From contig CAVVFN010000010.1 in NCBI GenBank assembly GCA_963747515.1, positions 1 through 64,000 of the forward strand: a stretch of DNA of 64,000 nucleotides, written 5' to 3'. Source of the stretch: Mariniphaga sp963747515 (GTDB lineage Bacteria > Bacteroidota > Bacteroidia > Bacteroidales > Prolixibacteraceae). Below are positions 50,994-61,112 of this stretch, piece by piece; within the stretch, counting starts at the first letter, position 1; each line of letters begins with the position of its first letter. A model generated the notes under the pieces. The model made no database searches. It was not told where the DNA came from and worked only from the letters and a program-made list of their open reading frames with translations. Made by a program: the position numbers and the translations under genes.

Positions 50994-53378
50994 TTAATTA
51001 TTTTCAGATATTTTTAACTCCTCCAGTTCAATATCCTCTTCCTCATCATAAATATGCAGAAGAGGTTCCCTGAATGAACGGGTAGTACTTAGCCTGTCGA
51101 GGGAAAATAACAATGACGGAAGTAACAACAAATTGGAAGTTACCGCCACCAGTAGCGTAAGAGAAACCAATACCCCCATTGCCTGAGTCCCACCAAATCC
51201 GGAAAGTGCAAATATACCAAAACCAAAAAAAAGTACTACCGAGGTATAAAACATACTTACTCCAGTTTCCTTCAGGGCCAGCACAACCGATCGGCGAATG
51301 TTCCATCCTGTAACCTTCAGTTCCTGCCTGTATTTGGCTAAAAAATGAATGGTATTGTCGACTGAAATACCAAAGGCAATACTAAATACCAATATTGTAG
51401 AAGCTTTAATGGGGATACCTGAATAACCCATTATTGCAGCTGTAAATACCAAAGGAAAGATGTTGGGCAACAGCGACAGAAGTACCATTCGCCAGGACGA
51501 AAACATTATTGCCATAAATAAAGAAATAAGAAAAATTGCCAATCCCAGACTGGAAAAGAGGCTCCTTAATAAATACTGTGTCCCCTTATAGGAAGTAATA
51601 CTTGATCCTGTAACGGTTGTATCGAAACTTCCCGGAGAAAAAACAGAATCGACATCGGCTTTGAAACTGGTATACAATTGCTCCATTCGTTCGGTGCCTA
51701 CATCTTTCATCCGGATACTGATACGGGTTACCTGTTGCGTGCTGTCGATAAAAGAATGCAGGAGGTTTGCACTGGCTTCATCAGAACCGGCATACTGCAT
51801 AATAAAATTTATCTCACGGCTGTTAGGCAGTGTGTAATAATTTTCGCGACCATTATAAAACGCCTGCTTCGAAAATTTTAACAGATTGAGCAGAGAAATC
51901 GGGGATGATAATTCAGGATAATCAGCAAGATGCTGCCCTAATTTTTCAATCTTCCTGAAAGTAGACAGTTGCATTACGCCTCCCGGGCGTTTGGTATCAA
52001 TCATGATTTCCAGGGGCATCAAACCATCAAAATTGGTTTCAAAAAATTTCATGTCTTTATAAACCGGATCATCCTGAGGTATGTCATCAAGCATAAAACC
52101 AGAACTTTTGATAAGGGAAATCCCGTATATGCCAAAAACCAGAATAGTTAAGGCTATAATATAAACGACTTTCCGGTGGTATTTGGTAATATGAATAAGC
52201 CTGTTTATTAATCCCGAAACAAAGTTATTGTTAAGATGGCTTACATGTTTGGGTGAAGGAGGATCAATAAAGCTGAAGATTATTGGTATAAGCAGCAGAG
52301 ATAAGATAAATAACCCGAGAATGTTAAGTGAAGCTACAATGCCAAACTCCCTTAAGATATCACTCTTTACTATTATAAAAGTAGCAAACCCTGAAGCTGT
52401 AGTCAGATTGGTAAGAAAAGTAGCATTCCCGATTTTAATGATTACCCGCTGAAGTGCTTTTATCTTGTTTCCATGCAATAAAAACTCATAATGAAATTTA
52501 TTGAGCATGTAAATGCTGTTGGGAATACCAATCACAATTAATAAGGGAGGGATCATTCCTGAAAGTATGGTAATTTTAAATCCAAAAAAAGCCAGCATAC
52601 CAAGAGCCCATACCACACCTGTAAGAACAATAATAACCGGTATAATTACAGCTTTAAAAGAACGAAAAAAAATAAAGAGAACAATAATGCAGATAGCCAG
52701 CGCAAGTACACTGAAAAAATAAAGCTCCTTTTTTATTTTTATGGAATTTACAACCCGGATATAGGGTAAGCCGGAATAATGCAGGTCGACATTTTGATTC
52801 TGTTCAAATTTCCGACCAATTTTTTGAATTGCCCGTATCATGTTTTCGCGTTCCCTGCTTTGCATCTTATCCTTATTTACCGTAATGGCAAGAAGGTATG
52901 CATCACTGTCTGGATTGTACAATAAGTTACGGTAGAAAGGCAAATGACTAAAAATTTCCAACCGCTTGTTAAGCTCTTCCTGAGTGGAGACAGTATCGGG
53001 AAAGATTTCCACAGTATTAAACTGCCGGGTTTCTGTATTTTTTTCAAGGTTGAATGTATTAGTAACCGACAGCAGATCTTCCACACCTTCAACTTCGGAA
53101 AGTTTCCGTCCCAGTTCCTGCCATTTTTTGAACCGATCTATCCGGAATAAGTCCGTATCCTGAATACCTATTAAAATTAAATTTCCTTCTTCCCCAAAAG
53201 TTTTTATAAAGTGCTGGTAATCATTATAGGCAGGATCTTTTTTAGGAAGCAGTGAAGCATGTTCATACGACATTTCAACATTTCTTGCATGGTAGCCCCA
53301 AAAAATTGTTACTGCTGCCAATATGCAAAGCAATGTTATTTTATTCCGCAGAATTATGCCAGAAACCTTCAGCCACAT
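50994..53378 (-). CDS. MMPL/RND-superfamily exporter
   Basis: 794 aa, about 12 TM helices in two halves of the RND type, each with a large extracytoplasmic loop. SGMIPPLLIVIGIPNSIYML and VFSIAFGISVDNTIHFLAKY are the TM4-like segments with conserved Asp/Pro. Hydrophobe-transporter-like (HpnN/MmpL) proteins of this size often export lipids or hopanoids. The gene pair with a polyprenyl synthase suggests an isoprenoid or lipid cargo (inference). Confidence 0.85.
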   Translation of the reverse strand: MWLKVSGIILRNKITLLCILAAVTIFWGYHARNVEMSYEHASLLPKKDPAYNDYQHFIKTFGEEGNLILIGIQDTDLFRIDRFKKWQELGRKLSEVEGVEDLLSVTNTFNLEKNTETRQFNTVEIFPDTVSTQEELNKRLEIFSHLPFYRNLLYNPDSDAYLLAITVNKDKMQSRERENMIRAIQKIGRKFEQNQNVDLHYSGLPYIRVVNSIKIKKELYFFSVLALAICIIVLFIFFRSFKAVIIPVIIVLTGVVWALGMLAFFGFKITILSGMIPPLLIVIGIPNSIYMLNKFHYEFLLHGNKIKALQRVIIKIGNATFLTNLTTASGFATFIIVKSDILREFGIVASLNILGLFILSLLLIPIIFSFIDPPSPKHVSHLNNNFVSGLINRLIHITKYHRKVVYIIALTILVFGIYGISLIKSSGFMLDDIPQDDPVYKDMKFFETNFDGLMPLEIMIDTKRPGGVMQLSTFRKIEKLGQHLADYPELSSPISLLNLLKFSKQAFYNGRENYYTLPNSREINFIMQYAGSDEASANLLHSFIDSTQQVTRISIRMKDVGTERMEQLYTSFKADVDSVFSPGSFDTTVTGSSITSYKGTQYLLRSLFSSLGLAIFLISLFMAIMFSSWRMVLLSLLPNIFPLVFTAAIMGYSGIPIKASTILVFSIAFGISVDNTIHFLAKYRQELKVTGWNIRRSVVLALKETGVSMFYTSVVLFFGFGIFALSGFGGTQAMGVLVSLTLLVAVTSNLLLLPSLLFSLDRLSTTRSFREPLLHIYDEEEDIELEELKISENN

Positions 53379-53529
53379 ATTCTCTTTTATAAAGAAGATG
53401 CGAAAATATATGAAATAATTGAGAATGCAGGATAAAAAACGGTGTTTCCCTGAATCGTAAGGTGTCGTTAATTTCAGGTTAACCTAAATCGAAACAGTGA
53501 GAAACTTTATGTTTTTAGAAACCATCCTT

Positions 53530-54234
53530 TCAGTACCTGTTTCCTAAAGAATCGATCATAGGTACAAACCGTACCAGCAAAATCTGTTCTTCTTTTATTT
53601 TTCCGTTTTTTTTCCTTAACAGAACCAAAAGCTGCAGTGGATCGGTACCTACAGGTACTATCATTCTCCCTCCTTCTGCCAGTTGCTCCTTTAAAGGTTC
53701 AGGTATTTTTTCAGGTGCTGCAGTTACAATGATGGCATCAAAAGGGGCATGTTCCGGCCAGCCCTTATAGCCATCCCCAATTTTAGTAAAAATAGTATTA
53801 TATCCCAACCGATTAAAACGCGTTTGTGCCTGATGCCCCAGACTTTCAAAGATTTCTATGGAAAACACGGAATCACACAGTTCGGACAGTATTGCAGCCT
53901 GATAGCCTGAACCGGTACCTATTTCAAGCACTTTGTCTGATCTTCCTAAATTAAGCTTATCGGTCATAAATGCTACTATATAAGGCTGCGAAATTGTTTG
54001 TCCTTCTTTAATGGGCAGAGGAGAATCGTTATACGCATATGGATAATATTCCTCGGGAACAAATTTATGACGCTCTACCTTTCGAAATGCCGCAAGTATT
54101 TTTTTATCGGTAATACCACGGCTTTCAATTTGCGTTTTTACCATCCGGTTTCTGAGAGCAGAAAAAGAATTGGCATTTTGTCCGCACAATAAAAAGGATG
54201 GTAGCATCAACAGCAAAGAAAATACGTATTTCAT
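53530..54234 (-). CDS. pcm: Protein-L-isoaspartate O-methyltransferase with signal peptide
   Basis: 234 aa. AdoMet-dependent repair of isoaspartyl residues. Motifs: EIGTGSGYQAAILSEL (motif I) near 101-116, GDGYKGWPEHAPFDAIIVTA, and GGRMIVPVG. The N-terminal MKYVFSLLLMLPSFLLCGQN is a signal peptide, so the enzyme is exported to the periplasm, where AdoMet supply is unclear. This is seen in other Bacteroidota. Confidence 0.92.
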   Translation of the reverse strand: MKYVFSLLLMLPSFLLCGQNANSFSALRNRMVKTQIESRGITDKKILAAFRKVERHKFVPEEYYPYAYNDSPLPIKEGQTISQPYIVAFMTDKLNLGRSDKVLEIGTGSGYQAAILSELCDSVFSIEIFESLGHQAQTRFNRLGYNTIFTKIGDGYKGWPEHAPFDAIIVTAAPEKIPEPLKEQLAEGGRMIVPVGTDPLQLLVLLRKKNGKIKEEQILLVRFVPMIDSLGNRY

Positions 54235-54380
54235 AATAATATCCTTTACTTAATTTTACGGGTAAAAAAAAGAATGAGTTACTTATAAAATGAAAATCGT
54301 ATCTGATTAAGCGGGAGAAAGAATTAACCGCAGATAATAATTCAACGATACGGGAATACGCTTTATTTAACTTATAATAT

Positions 54381-55967
54381 CTACTTCTCTGCTGCTTTTG
54401 CTTCTTTCCGTGCAAGCCCATCAGATGTCATTTCCCAATATTTACCAATCATATCGCGGTCCCAGGTATTGGTAACATTTTCCACATCGTAAATTATATC
54501 AACCATATCCTCATTTAAAAATATGCTTTTCCCTTCTGGTACTTTTAAAGTAACATATAGTTTTTGATCTCTCCATTTATCCTCATCACTTAGAAAAAAA
54601 TAAGGATCGAATAAAAGAACCGAATCTTTCAACTCAAATTTATATTCCAAATCGTCTGCATAATCTCTGGCACTCTCGCGGGTACGACCTCTTGAAGTTT
54701 TTCTTAATGTTACAATAAAATTATCGCTTGAAGATTTTTCTATATCAAGACGGGGTGAACCCAACATAAGCTTTTCTCCCTTAGCCTGCATTACCCTCAG
54801 ATGGTTTAAATCCCAACTGTGTGCTGCATATCCCTTCAGGGTATCTTCTGCCACCTGCAAATAAAGGATTTGGCAGGTATCACATGGTATTGCACTGCTG
54901 ACAACTACTGATGATTCATTTCTAAAGTTGCGAAGCTGACTGGCTGAAACTACAAACAAAACGATTAGGGCAATCAGCCAGATACCGGCCATTCCTAAAC
55001 CTACTATAGTGTTGTTTGATTTATATCTGAAAACCAGCTTGGAGCCAATATACAACATAGCCAACATGGGGATTCCGGCGAGAAATCCCAGGGTGATTAT
55101 ACCAAGTCTGACTGTTGCCGGTTCAACCAGGTAATCCAGAACATCAGGGAAATGAATCTCAGGTCCCCAGGCCAGTGGCATTCCCTGAACCACCGACTGT
55201 CCGATGGTCAGAGATGAAATAAGTCCGAGTAAACCAAGGATTCCTCCAACAATAAGCAAAATTCCCAAAATAACCACTGTGATTTTCAGCAATAGCTTGA
55301 AGATGTGAAAAGCTACATCACCAGCTCCTTCCATTTTTTTTTTCCCGCGGGCATAGGCATCCGACTGCCTGAACCTTTTATAGCTTTCCTGAACCTCCTT
55401 TACCTCTTCACGTATCGATTTTTCAATATTTTTTACAGTTGCCTCCTGGCCCCTCATTTCCAGTCGCTGAGCAGTTGTAACAGCTTTAGGAACGGCTATC
55501 CAAAGCACAATGTATGCGAGAATGGCAGCTCCTGTTGTTATAAATGTTAATACTATGAAGATGATCCGCAGAATTACCGGATCCATATTAAAATAAGCAC
55601 CAAGACCACCACTAACTCCTCCAAGTACCCGATGTTCCGGATCGCGGTACAACCGGCGTTTACGTTTTGATGCACCCGTAAAGGATATATCTTCATCTAT
55701 CTCTTCCTCAACAAAATCTTCGGGTGTCCCCATGGTTTCTATTACCTCTTCTACCCCTTGAAGGGTGATTACCCTTTTGTCGTCAGTTGATTTCTCAGCG
55801 AAGATCTCAGCAATCCGGGCTTCTATATCAGCCAGAATTTCCTTCCCTTCTTCCTCTGCACCAAAATGGTTCTTCAGGTTTACGAGGTATTTTTGCAGCA
55901 TCTCATAAGCATCTTCTTCAATATGGAATACTGTACCGCTAATATTGATTGTAAATGTTTTTTTCAT
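54381..55967 (-). CDS. PspC-domain membrane protein
   Basis: 528 aa. The N-terminal ~95 residues are a cytoplasmic domain (HIEEDAYEMLQKYLVNLKNH, EIEARIAEIF-like). A PspC domain (RLYRDPEHRVLGGVSGGLGA, then VLTFITTGAAILAYIVLWI) lies around 105-165, followed by three or four more TM helices (210-345) and a C-terminal DUF2807-like beta region. PspC domains sense envelope stress. It lies 44 bp downstream of a PadR gene, a pairing seen across Bacteroidota. Confidence 0.85.
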   Translation of the reverse strand: MKKTFTINISGTVFHIEEDAYEMLQKYLVNLKNHFGAEEEGKEILADIEARIAEIFAEKSTDDKRVITLQGVEEVIETMGTPEDFVEEEIDEDISFTGASKRKRRLYRDPEHRVLGGVSGGLGAYFNMDPVILRIIFIVLTFITTGAAILAYIVLWIAVPKAVTTAQRLEMRGQEATVKNIEKSIREEVKEVQESYKRFRQSDAYARGKKKMEGAGDVAFHIFKLLLKITVVILGILLIVGGILGLLGLISSLTIGQSVVQGMPLAWGPEIHFPDVLDYLVEPATVRLGIITLGFLAGIPMLAMLYIGSKLVFRYKSNNTIVGLGMAGIWLIALIVLFVVSASQLRNFRNESSVVVSSAIPCDTCQILYLQVAEDTLKGYAAHSWDLNHLRVMQAKGEKLMLGSPRLDIEKSSSDNFIVTLRKTSRGRTRESARDYADDLEYKFELKDSVLLFDPYFFLSDEDKWRDQKLYVTLKVPEGKSIFLNEDMVDIIYDVENVTNTWDRDMIGKYWEMTSDGLARKEAKAAEK

Positions 55968-56011
55968 GTTTTCTCTATCTTAGAAATTTGCTTTGTTTTT
56001 ATTTTATCTTC

Positions 56012-56344
56012 TCATGCTCTTGATTTACTTATCTTTCCAACGGCATTTACCAACTCTGCCCATGAATCTTCAAGCTCAATTAAAAACTTACGACCTTTAT
56101 CGGTCAGCTCGTAATATTTACGCGGCGGCCCCTGTGTCGATTCCTCCCAACGGTAAGCCAGCAGACCTGCATTTTTAAGCCGCGTCAGCAAGGGATAAAG
56201 AGTTCCTTCTACTACAATCATTTTTGCTTCTTTTAACGATTGAATGATGTTGCTCGCATAAAGCGGCTCACCATCCAATACAAGAAGAATGCAGTATTCA
56301 AGAACTCCCTTCCTCATTTGTGCTTTTGTATTCTCCAGTTTCAT
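56012..56344 (-). CDS. PadR-family transcriptional regulator
   Basis: 110 aa, winged helix. MRKGVLEYCILLVLDGEPLY, EGTLYPLLTRLKNAGLLAYR and GPPRKYYELTDKGR are the PadR signature. Short form without the extended C-terminal domain, so likely a simple repressor. Probably controls itself and the PspC protein that follows. Confidence 0.92.
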   Translation of the reverse strand: MKLENTKAQMRKGVLEYCILLVLDGEPLYASNIIQSLKEAKMIVVEGTLYPLLTRLKNAGLLAYRWEESTQGPPRKYYELTDKGRKFLIELEDSWAELVNAVGKISKSRA

Positions 56345-56407
56345 TTTTGATTCTTTTTCATTAATTTTTAAACCATCAACACCGGGTTCACTCTCTGGAT
56401 TCTTTGC

Positions 56408-56836
56408 TTATTTATTCATCCACACCCCACTCTTAAGCATCCAGGCTTCAAGTTCCAGTGGTTCACTGGGGTCTGTCCTGAAATTAAAATTAAAAAACCC
56501 ATTACCATCAGAATAAGGCGCTTTTAGCGTTTCTTCATGGTGCAATGCCTCTACTCCGAAGTGTTTTTCATCTGACATCCAGCCTTCCAGTTCAAGCACC
56601 GGGTCGAAAGCCATATCAAATAGCTTCCAGTCTGCTTCAAATGATTTGGAATTTTCCATTGCAGTTTTACCCTTGCCGGGTTCAACCACTGCAATTGCAA
56701 TTTCATTGAAACTGCTGTTGGTTAAAAGTTTTTTCCAAAACTCCTGTGCGCTTACTGTAAAACTTATAACGATAAAGCTTACGACTACCGCTGCTGATCG
56801 AACTGCTGCTTTCCGAAAATTTGTTCTTGTTTTCAT
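56408..56836 (-). CDS. Small secreted protein upstream of padR
   Basis: 142 aa from the ATG at 56836; six extra residues would come from an ATG at 56854. Signal peptide (FRKAAVRSAAVVVSFIVISF, cleaved near SAQ). The mature part is acidic and repeats a LELE-(G/A)-WM motif twice (LELEGWMSDEKHF and LELEAWMLKSGVW). No family known. Same strand as padR and pspC, 63 bp upstream of padR, so likely in the operon. Confidence 0.6.
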   Translation of the reverse strand: MKTRTNFRKAAVRSAAVVVSFIVISFTVSAQEFWKKLLTNSSFNEIAIAVVEPGKGKTAMENSKSFEADWKLFDMAFDPVLELEGWMSDEKHFGVEALHHEETLKAPYSDGNGFFNFNFRTDPSEPLELEAWMLKSGVWMNK

Positions 56837-57202
56837 GGCTTTGTTTTTATACATTTTCTGTTTTCTGATACTATGACGCTTTGTTTTCTTAACAGTTACA
56901 TGTTGTAAAGAACTTTTCTTAAACTACTACTTTTAATTACCTTGATATTGGTAATACAAATATATGAATAAAATTTGGTACTATGCAACACAAAGTACCA
57001 TATTTTTTTATTAAATAAAAAATGAGGGGAAAAAGGGAGCTAAACCTGGGTACAGATTTCAAAAACCCCTTACGTTTCGAGCCCTTCCAATAATTCAGGT
57101 GCAAAAACTCATCCGAAAGTAAATTCTAAGGTTGTTTTTTATTCAAATCCGGCCTTAATAATCAGTATATCAAATCAGCTATGAATATGGATTTATTATG
57201 TT

Positions 57203-57488
57203 GATGTAGTTCATCAACTGGTGCCCGATTATTGGAAACTGGATTGAAAAAAGCCCAATTGCATTTTACCCGGCTTTTCACCAGGTTTATTAAATGATTG
57301 GCAAGCATTAACTCAAAAGCAGACATTCCGGATGGTAGTGAAAAGTACCGCCGGATGAATACTGTTTTTTACCCTATTAATTATAGTAAAATCAGTATAT
57401 AAAGATAGTAATAAGTTAGTATAAAGCTAGTATATGGTTATCTTTATACTAACTTTATACTAGCTTTATACTAGCTTTGAACTTACTT
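57203..57488. repeat. Degenerate repeat unit, copy B
   Basis: Counterpart of 34038-34325: the minus-strand remnant MSAFELMLAN-x-LI-x-LVKSRVK is readable but frameshifted after NPVS, then a palindromic array in which CTTTATACTAG-type units run from about 57441 to 57478 with the reverse complement to the left. Confidence 0.75.
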
Positions 57489-57546
57489 TGGTAATAACAA
57501 TTTATATTCAATTCACTTTAAAATTTTCTGGTAATGGGAAAAACAG

Positions 57547-57607
57547 CGTATTGGCATCCTTATAACGCGCCGGCCTTGTCCGTAAACAACTGATGCCTCT
57601 CCAGGAA
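57547..57607 (-). repeat. Segment X, inverted copy
   Basis: Reverse complement of 34340-34400: GTATTGGCATCCTTATAACG through GATGCCTCTCCAGGAAT, with several mismatches. Confidence 0.65.
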
Positions 57608-57729
57608 TTTCCTGCGAGGTTTCCTGTTTTTCCTGATGAACCGCTAAGTACTCCGTTTTTAGGGGTGATAACTGTTTCGTAAAATTTTGGTTATCCGGTT
57701 TTCTGCCGGTACAGCAGATCGGCTATAAC

Positions 57730-57762
57730 TTTGTCGGTTATTTTTTAAAATTTGTATTTTTG
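57730..57762 (+). promoter_or_regulatory. Orphan consensus promoter
   Basis: TTTG at 57730-57733, 21-nt spacer, TATTTTTG at 57755-57762. This is among the best promoter matches in the window, yet no gene follows for 350 bp; 28 bp on is the third remnant copy. Confidence 0.45.
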
Positions 57763-57790
57763 CCCAGGTCTGACTTTTTTGTGTAGTTAC

Positions 57791-57838
57791 TCAAAAGCAG
57801 ACATTCCGGGTGGTATTGAAAAAGTACCGCGCGGATGA
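57791..57838. repeat. Short third copy of the repeat remnant
   Basis: TCAAAAGCAGACATTCCGGG, then TGGTATTGAAAAAGTACCGC, matching 34148-34188 and 57313-57353 with small indels. Confidence 0.6.
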
Positions 57839-58122
57839 TTAACATTCTTTTATCGGACATTAATGATTAAGAAAGGCATTAAAAAATCTCATGTTGTTTT
57901 CGGTTTAAAAAATGGCACGTTTTTTATAGCAATGAAATCAGTCGGAAGGATGACATCTATAAAAGGTTTAAGGTGAGGAAAATTTACAAAACCCTTTCGT
58001 AAAATGTAAAACTTCCATTTATATGCAAAACAATTCAGACTAAAAAGGTTTTTTTTGCAAATGAATTTTTATTTTTACCGACTCATTGTAAAAAAGAATA
58101 TTTATCAGAATATCAAGTGGAG

Positions 58123-59115
58123 ATGGAACAGGCACAAATTGATCGGATGCTGGAGGAGAAGGGATTTATCGATGAAAAGATAAATCCGGATATCAGGCTG
58201 GTGGAAGAAATCAACCGGCTTAAAAAGGAGAAGAATGCAGTCATTTTAAGCCACTTTTATGTGGAAAGTGAGCTGCAGGACATTGCCGATTATGTTGGCG
58301 ACAGTCTGGGATTGGCGCAGGCAGCTGCCCAAACCGATGCCGATATGATTGTTTTCGTAGGCGTGCATTTTATGGCCGAAACGGCAAAAATTATCAATCC
58401 TTCAAAAAAAGTGATTCTCCCCGACCTGAAAGCAGGCTGTTCACTTGCTGAATCGGCCCCTGCTGATGCTTTTGCCGAATTCAAAGCTCAATATCCCGGG
58501 CATAAAGTTATTACCTATGTAAATGCCACAGCTGCCCTAAAAACCATGTCGGACGTGGTATGCACATCAGCCAATGCAAAAAAAATAATCGACAGCTTTC
58601 CTCCTGATGAAAAGCTGATATTTGGCCCCGATAAAAACCTGGGTAATTACCTGAACAGCATTACCGGAAGGAATATGGTGCTCTGGGATGGTGCCTGCAT
58701 GGTGCACGAACAGTACTCAGTGGAAAAAATTATCGATCTGATGAATAAGTATCCTGAAGCTGAATTCATTGCTCACCCCGAATGTGAAAAGCCCGTGCTG
58801 TTGCTGGCGAAACATATAGGCTCAACAACTTCCCTGCTTAATTATGTCCAAAGCAGCCTGGCGCAAAAATTTATTGTGGCCACCGAGAGCGGAATTCTTC
58901 ACCAAATGAAAAAAGCCTGCCCCCATAAGTTATTTATTCCGGCCCCTTCAGTCGATTCCACATGTGGTTGCAACGACTGTACCTACATGAAGCTGAACAG
59001 CTTGCAGAAACTGTATATTTGTATGAAGAACGAGCTGCCTGAAGTAACCCTTCCTATGGATGTTATTGAAAAAGCCCGCATACCCATCGAACGCATGCTG
59101 GAGATTTCTAAATAA
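58123..59115 (+). CDS. nadA: Quinolinate synthase
   Basis: 330 aa from the ATG at 58123 (a GTG two codons upstream is also possible). Condenses iminoaspartate with DHAP to quinolinate in NAD synthesis. The three [4Fe-4S] ligands fall at the expected places (numbered from the GTG): Cys108 (KAGCSLAE), Cys194 (DGACMVHE) and one of the CGCNDC cluster at 283-288. ILSHFYVESELQDIADYVGD and CPHKLFIPAPS are family hallmarks. nadB and nadC are not in the window. Confidence 0.96.
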   Translation: MEQAQIDRMLEEKGFIDEKINPDIRLVEEINRLKKEKNAVILSHFYVESELQDIADYVGDSLGLAQAAAQTDADMIVFVGVHFMAETAKIINPSKKVILPDLKAGCSLAESAPADAFAEFKAQYPGHKVITYVNATAALKTMSDVVCTSANAKKIIDSFPPDEKLIFGPDKNLGNYLNSITGRNMVLWDGACMVHEQYSVEKIIDLMNKYPEAEFIAHPECEKPVLLLAKHIGSTTSLLNYVQSSLAQKFIVATESGILHQMKKACPHKLFIPAPSVDSTCGCNDCTYMKLNSLQKLYICMKNELPEVTLPMDVIEKARIPIERMLEISK

Positions 59116-59673
59116 AGTGAAGACACAAGATTATTAAACAAATTCAACAAGGCAGAAAATTAATTACCCTGTATTGCTATTTCTTTCTTTGCATTAATTT
59201 TTCATTTACGAAGTATGGTTATGCATATTTTTCGGGATTCTGCATTCAACATCAACCTGTTAAATGGTATTGGACTATGTTCTTCAGTTTTCTGCTGACA
59301 TGATGAACCGCCTTATACAGGATAACTTACAGGGAAGGAAGTATGAGCGATTCTTCCTGTCAATGCCTGCTTGCTGGTGGGTATTTACCAAATATTGATT
59401 CTAATTCCTGCATCCTTTGCTTTATTTTTTTGTTTCTGGTTCGATGGCGTAAATTTTTTGCCCGGCTTTGGCAAATATGACACACCACCATAAGTATTCA
59501 TGAAACCTGTTAATGCGGATTGTGAATCCGGTTCAGATGCATGCCCTATTAAAGGTTAAAGTTAACAGTACCGTAAAAAAAACAAAATCGTTTGTGCTTT
59601 TGGAATACTTTTTGTTTTTTTATCCTACTAAAGTGATAGGACAAACAGAACAGAAAACACAAATAAATTAAAT
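59116..59673. other. Intergenic, no supported gene
   Basis: About 560 bp. A 45-codon frame from 59343 exists but has no support. Apart from the inverted repeat near 59623, I see nothing. Confidence 0.35.
59623..59641. promoter_or_regulatory. Candidate Rrf2 operator upstream of yceI
   Basis: TCCTA-CTAAAGTGA-TAGGA, an inverted repeat of 5-bp arms (six with flanking A/T), about 40 bp before the first YceI gene. The Rrf2 regulator encoded two genes on is a natural candidate to bind it. Confidence 0.4.
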
Positions 59674-59679
59674 TTGAAG

Positions 59680-60282
59680 ATGATGAAAAATTTTAAATTT
59701 TACACCCTTGTAATAAGTGCTTTAACCTTCTTTACAGTCAGTATTCAGGCACAGGATTTCTATAAACTACACCCGGGGAAAAGTAAACTTGTTGTGGAAG
59801 GCACATCTACCGTGCACGACTGGGAAGTCGAAGCCACTGAATTTAAAGCAGAAACACAATTGAAAGTGGAAAATAATTCCGTTGCTCAAATTTCGCATGT
59901 ACTGTTTACTACACCTGCTGAAAGTTTAAAAAGTGGGAAAAGCTTAATGGATAACAAAATGCAAGATGCTTTAAAATCAAAAAAGTATCCTGAAATAAAG
60001 TTTTCACTTAATGAAAATGAAGTTATAAATGGGAAAAAAGCTACCATTTCAGGTTTGCTTACTATTGCAGGTAAGACAAAAGAGGTTGATGTAACGGTTA
60101 ATTTCAATACACAAAACCCTCAAAAACTGGAGGTAACTGGTGAAGTTCCGTTAAAAATGTCGGATTTCCATATTGATCAGCCAACTGCCCTTATGGGAAC
60201 AATTAAAACAGGTGACGAAATCCGGATAAAATTTGACCTTGAATTCCTTCGAACAACAGAAGAACTCTCCAAAAGCAACTAA
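59680..60282 (+). CDS. YceI family protein
   Basis: 200 aa from the ATG at 59680. Signal peptide ending SIQAQ. Mature YceI fold (lipocalin-like barrel): LHPGKSKLVVEGTSTVHDWE, DALKSKKYPEIKFSLNE, ISGLLTIAGKTKEVDV and TGDEIRIKFDLEF. These periplasmic proteins bind isoprenoid or other hydrophobic ligands, and some are induced by alkaline pH or stress. First of two related genes followed by an Rrf2 regulator. Confidence 0.88.
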   Translation: MMKNFKFYTLVISALTFFTVSIQAQDFYKLHPGKSKLVVEGTSTVHDWEVEATEFKAETQLKVENNSVAQISHVLFTTPAESLKSGKSLMDNKMQDALKSKKYPEIKFSLNENEVINGKKATISGLLTIAGKTKEVDVTVNFNTQNPQKLEVTGEVPLKMSDFHIDQPTALMGTIKTGDEIRIKFDLEFLRTTEELSKSN

Positions 60283-60460
60283 ATCATAAGCTGCAATTTT
60301 TTCTTCTCAGGATGGTTTTATCATGGATTAAAAAGCCATACCTCTAAAATTGTGGCTGAGTGTTTTTGACGAAATTAATGAATGAATTCAGGTAAGGACG
60401 ACAGAAGTTGTCTGATCCAAACAATCAGACAACTCTTTTCACATTTAACCTTTATACTTC

Positions 60461-61066
60461 ATGTTAACTCGAATAGTATACATCTTTTATTTTTTAATAT
60501 CAATTTTCTGGCATTCCCCGGCTGAAGCTTCTGATGAAGTTAAATCATCAGAAAATATGGAATGCAGAAGTTATATTTCTATATACGGATCATCGAACAT
60601 TAACCAGTTCCGGTTTTATAATGAAAATCCTCAAATTGATGCAATACCTGAAAATATCAATGAAGATAACCACGTAAGGATTCCTGTTAATGATTTTAAA
60701 GCTTCCAATGAAAGAATGCTGCACGATTTTTATGACATGGTGAAAGCAGGTGAATATCCTTATATTGATATTGCTATTGAACCCAGAGAACTGGCCGATT
60801 TTGATGAGCAGTCGGGATTAACGAATTTCAGGACCAGGGTAACTATTGCAGGAAAATCAAAAAAATACCTTGTGCCATCCGAAGTAACAGGATGTAAACA
60901 AAATGGGTACATTTTAAAAGGAAACATGCAGGTGAAATTAACCGATTTTGACATTGAACCACCTACTAAAGTTTTTGGGGCCATCAAGGTTAATGATAAT
61001 GTTTTTATTAAATTTGCTTTCAGAATGCAACATAAAAAAATGTTGTCGGAACAGATGCAGAAATAA
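60461..61066 (+). CDS. Diverged YceI-like protein
   Basis: 201 aa. Signal peptide (MLTRIVYIFYFLISIFWHSP, then AEA). The layout matches the preceding protein: SIYGSSNINQFRFY, VKAGEYPYIDIAIEPRELAD, RTRVTIAGKSKKYLVP, KLTDFDIEPPTKVFGAIKVN and VFIKFAFRM. It is clearly a paralogue that lost much of the N-terminal signature, so a different ligand is likely. 178 bp downstream of the first copy and 46 bp upstream of the Rrf2 gene. Confidence 0.7.
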   Translation: MLTRIVYIFYFLISIFWHSPAEASDEVKSSENMECRSYISIYGSSNINQFRFYNENPQIDAIPENINEDNHVRIPVNDFKASNERMLHDFYDMVKAGEYPYIDIAIEPRELADFDEQSGLTNFRTRVTIAGKSKKYLVPSEVTGCKQNGYILKGNMQVKLTDFDIEPPTKVFGAIKVNDNVFIKFAFRMQHKKMLSEQMQK

Positions 61067-61112
61067 CTTTTTAATTTTAAATCAAAAAATCTTTAACTTC
61101 AATCAATAATAA

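Larger units (their letters stand above)
56990..58116. other. Long intergenic region with decayed repeats
   Basis: No intact gene. It contains repeat unit copy B (57203-57488), inverted segment X (57547-57607), an orphan promoter-like sequence (57730-57762) and a third short copy of the remnant (57791-57838). Otherwise AT-rich sequence. It lies between a divergent pair (small secreted protein and nadA). Confidence 0.6.

Noticed and set aside
59343..59480. 45-codon frame with two Cys and a hydrophobic end
   Set aside because: No promoter, no start signal and no resemblance to known proteins; likely chance.
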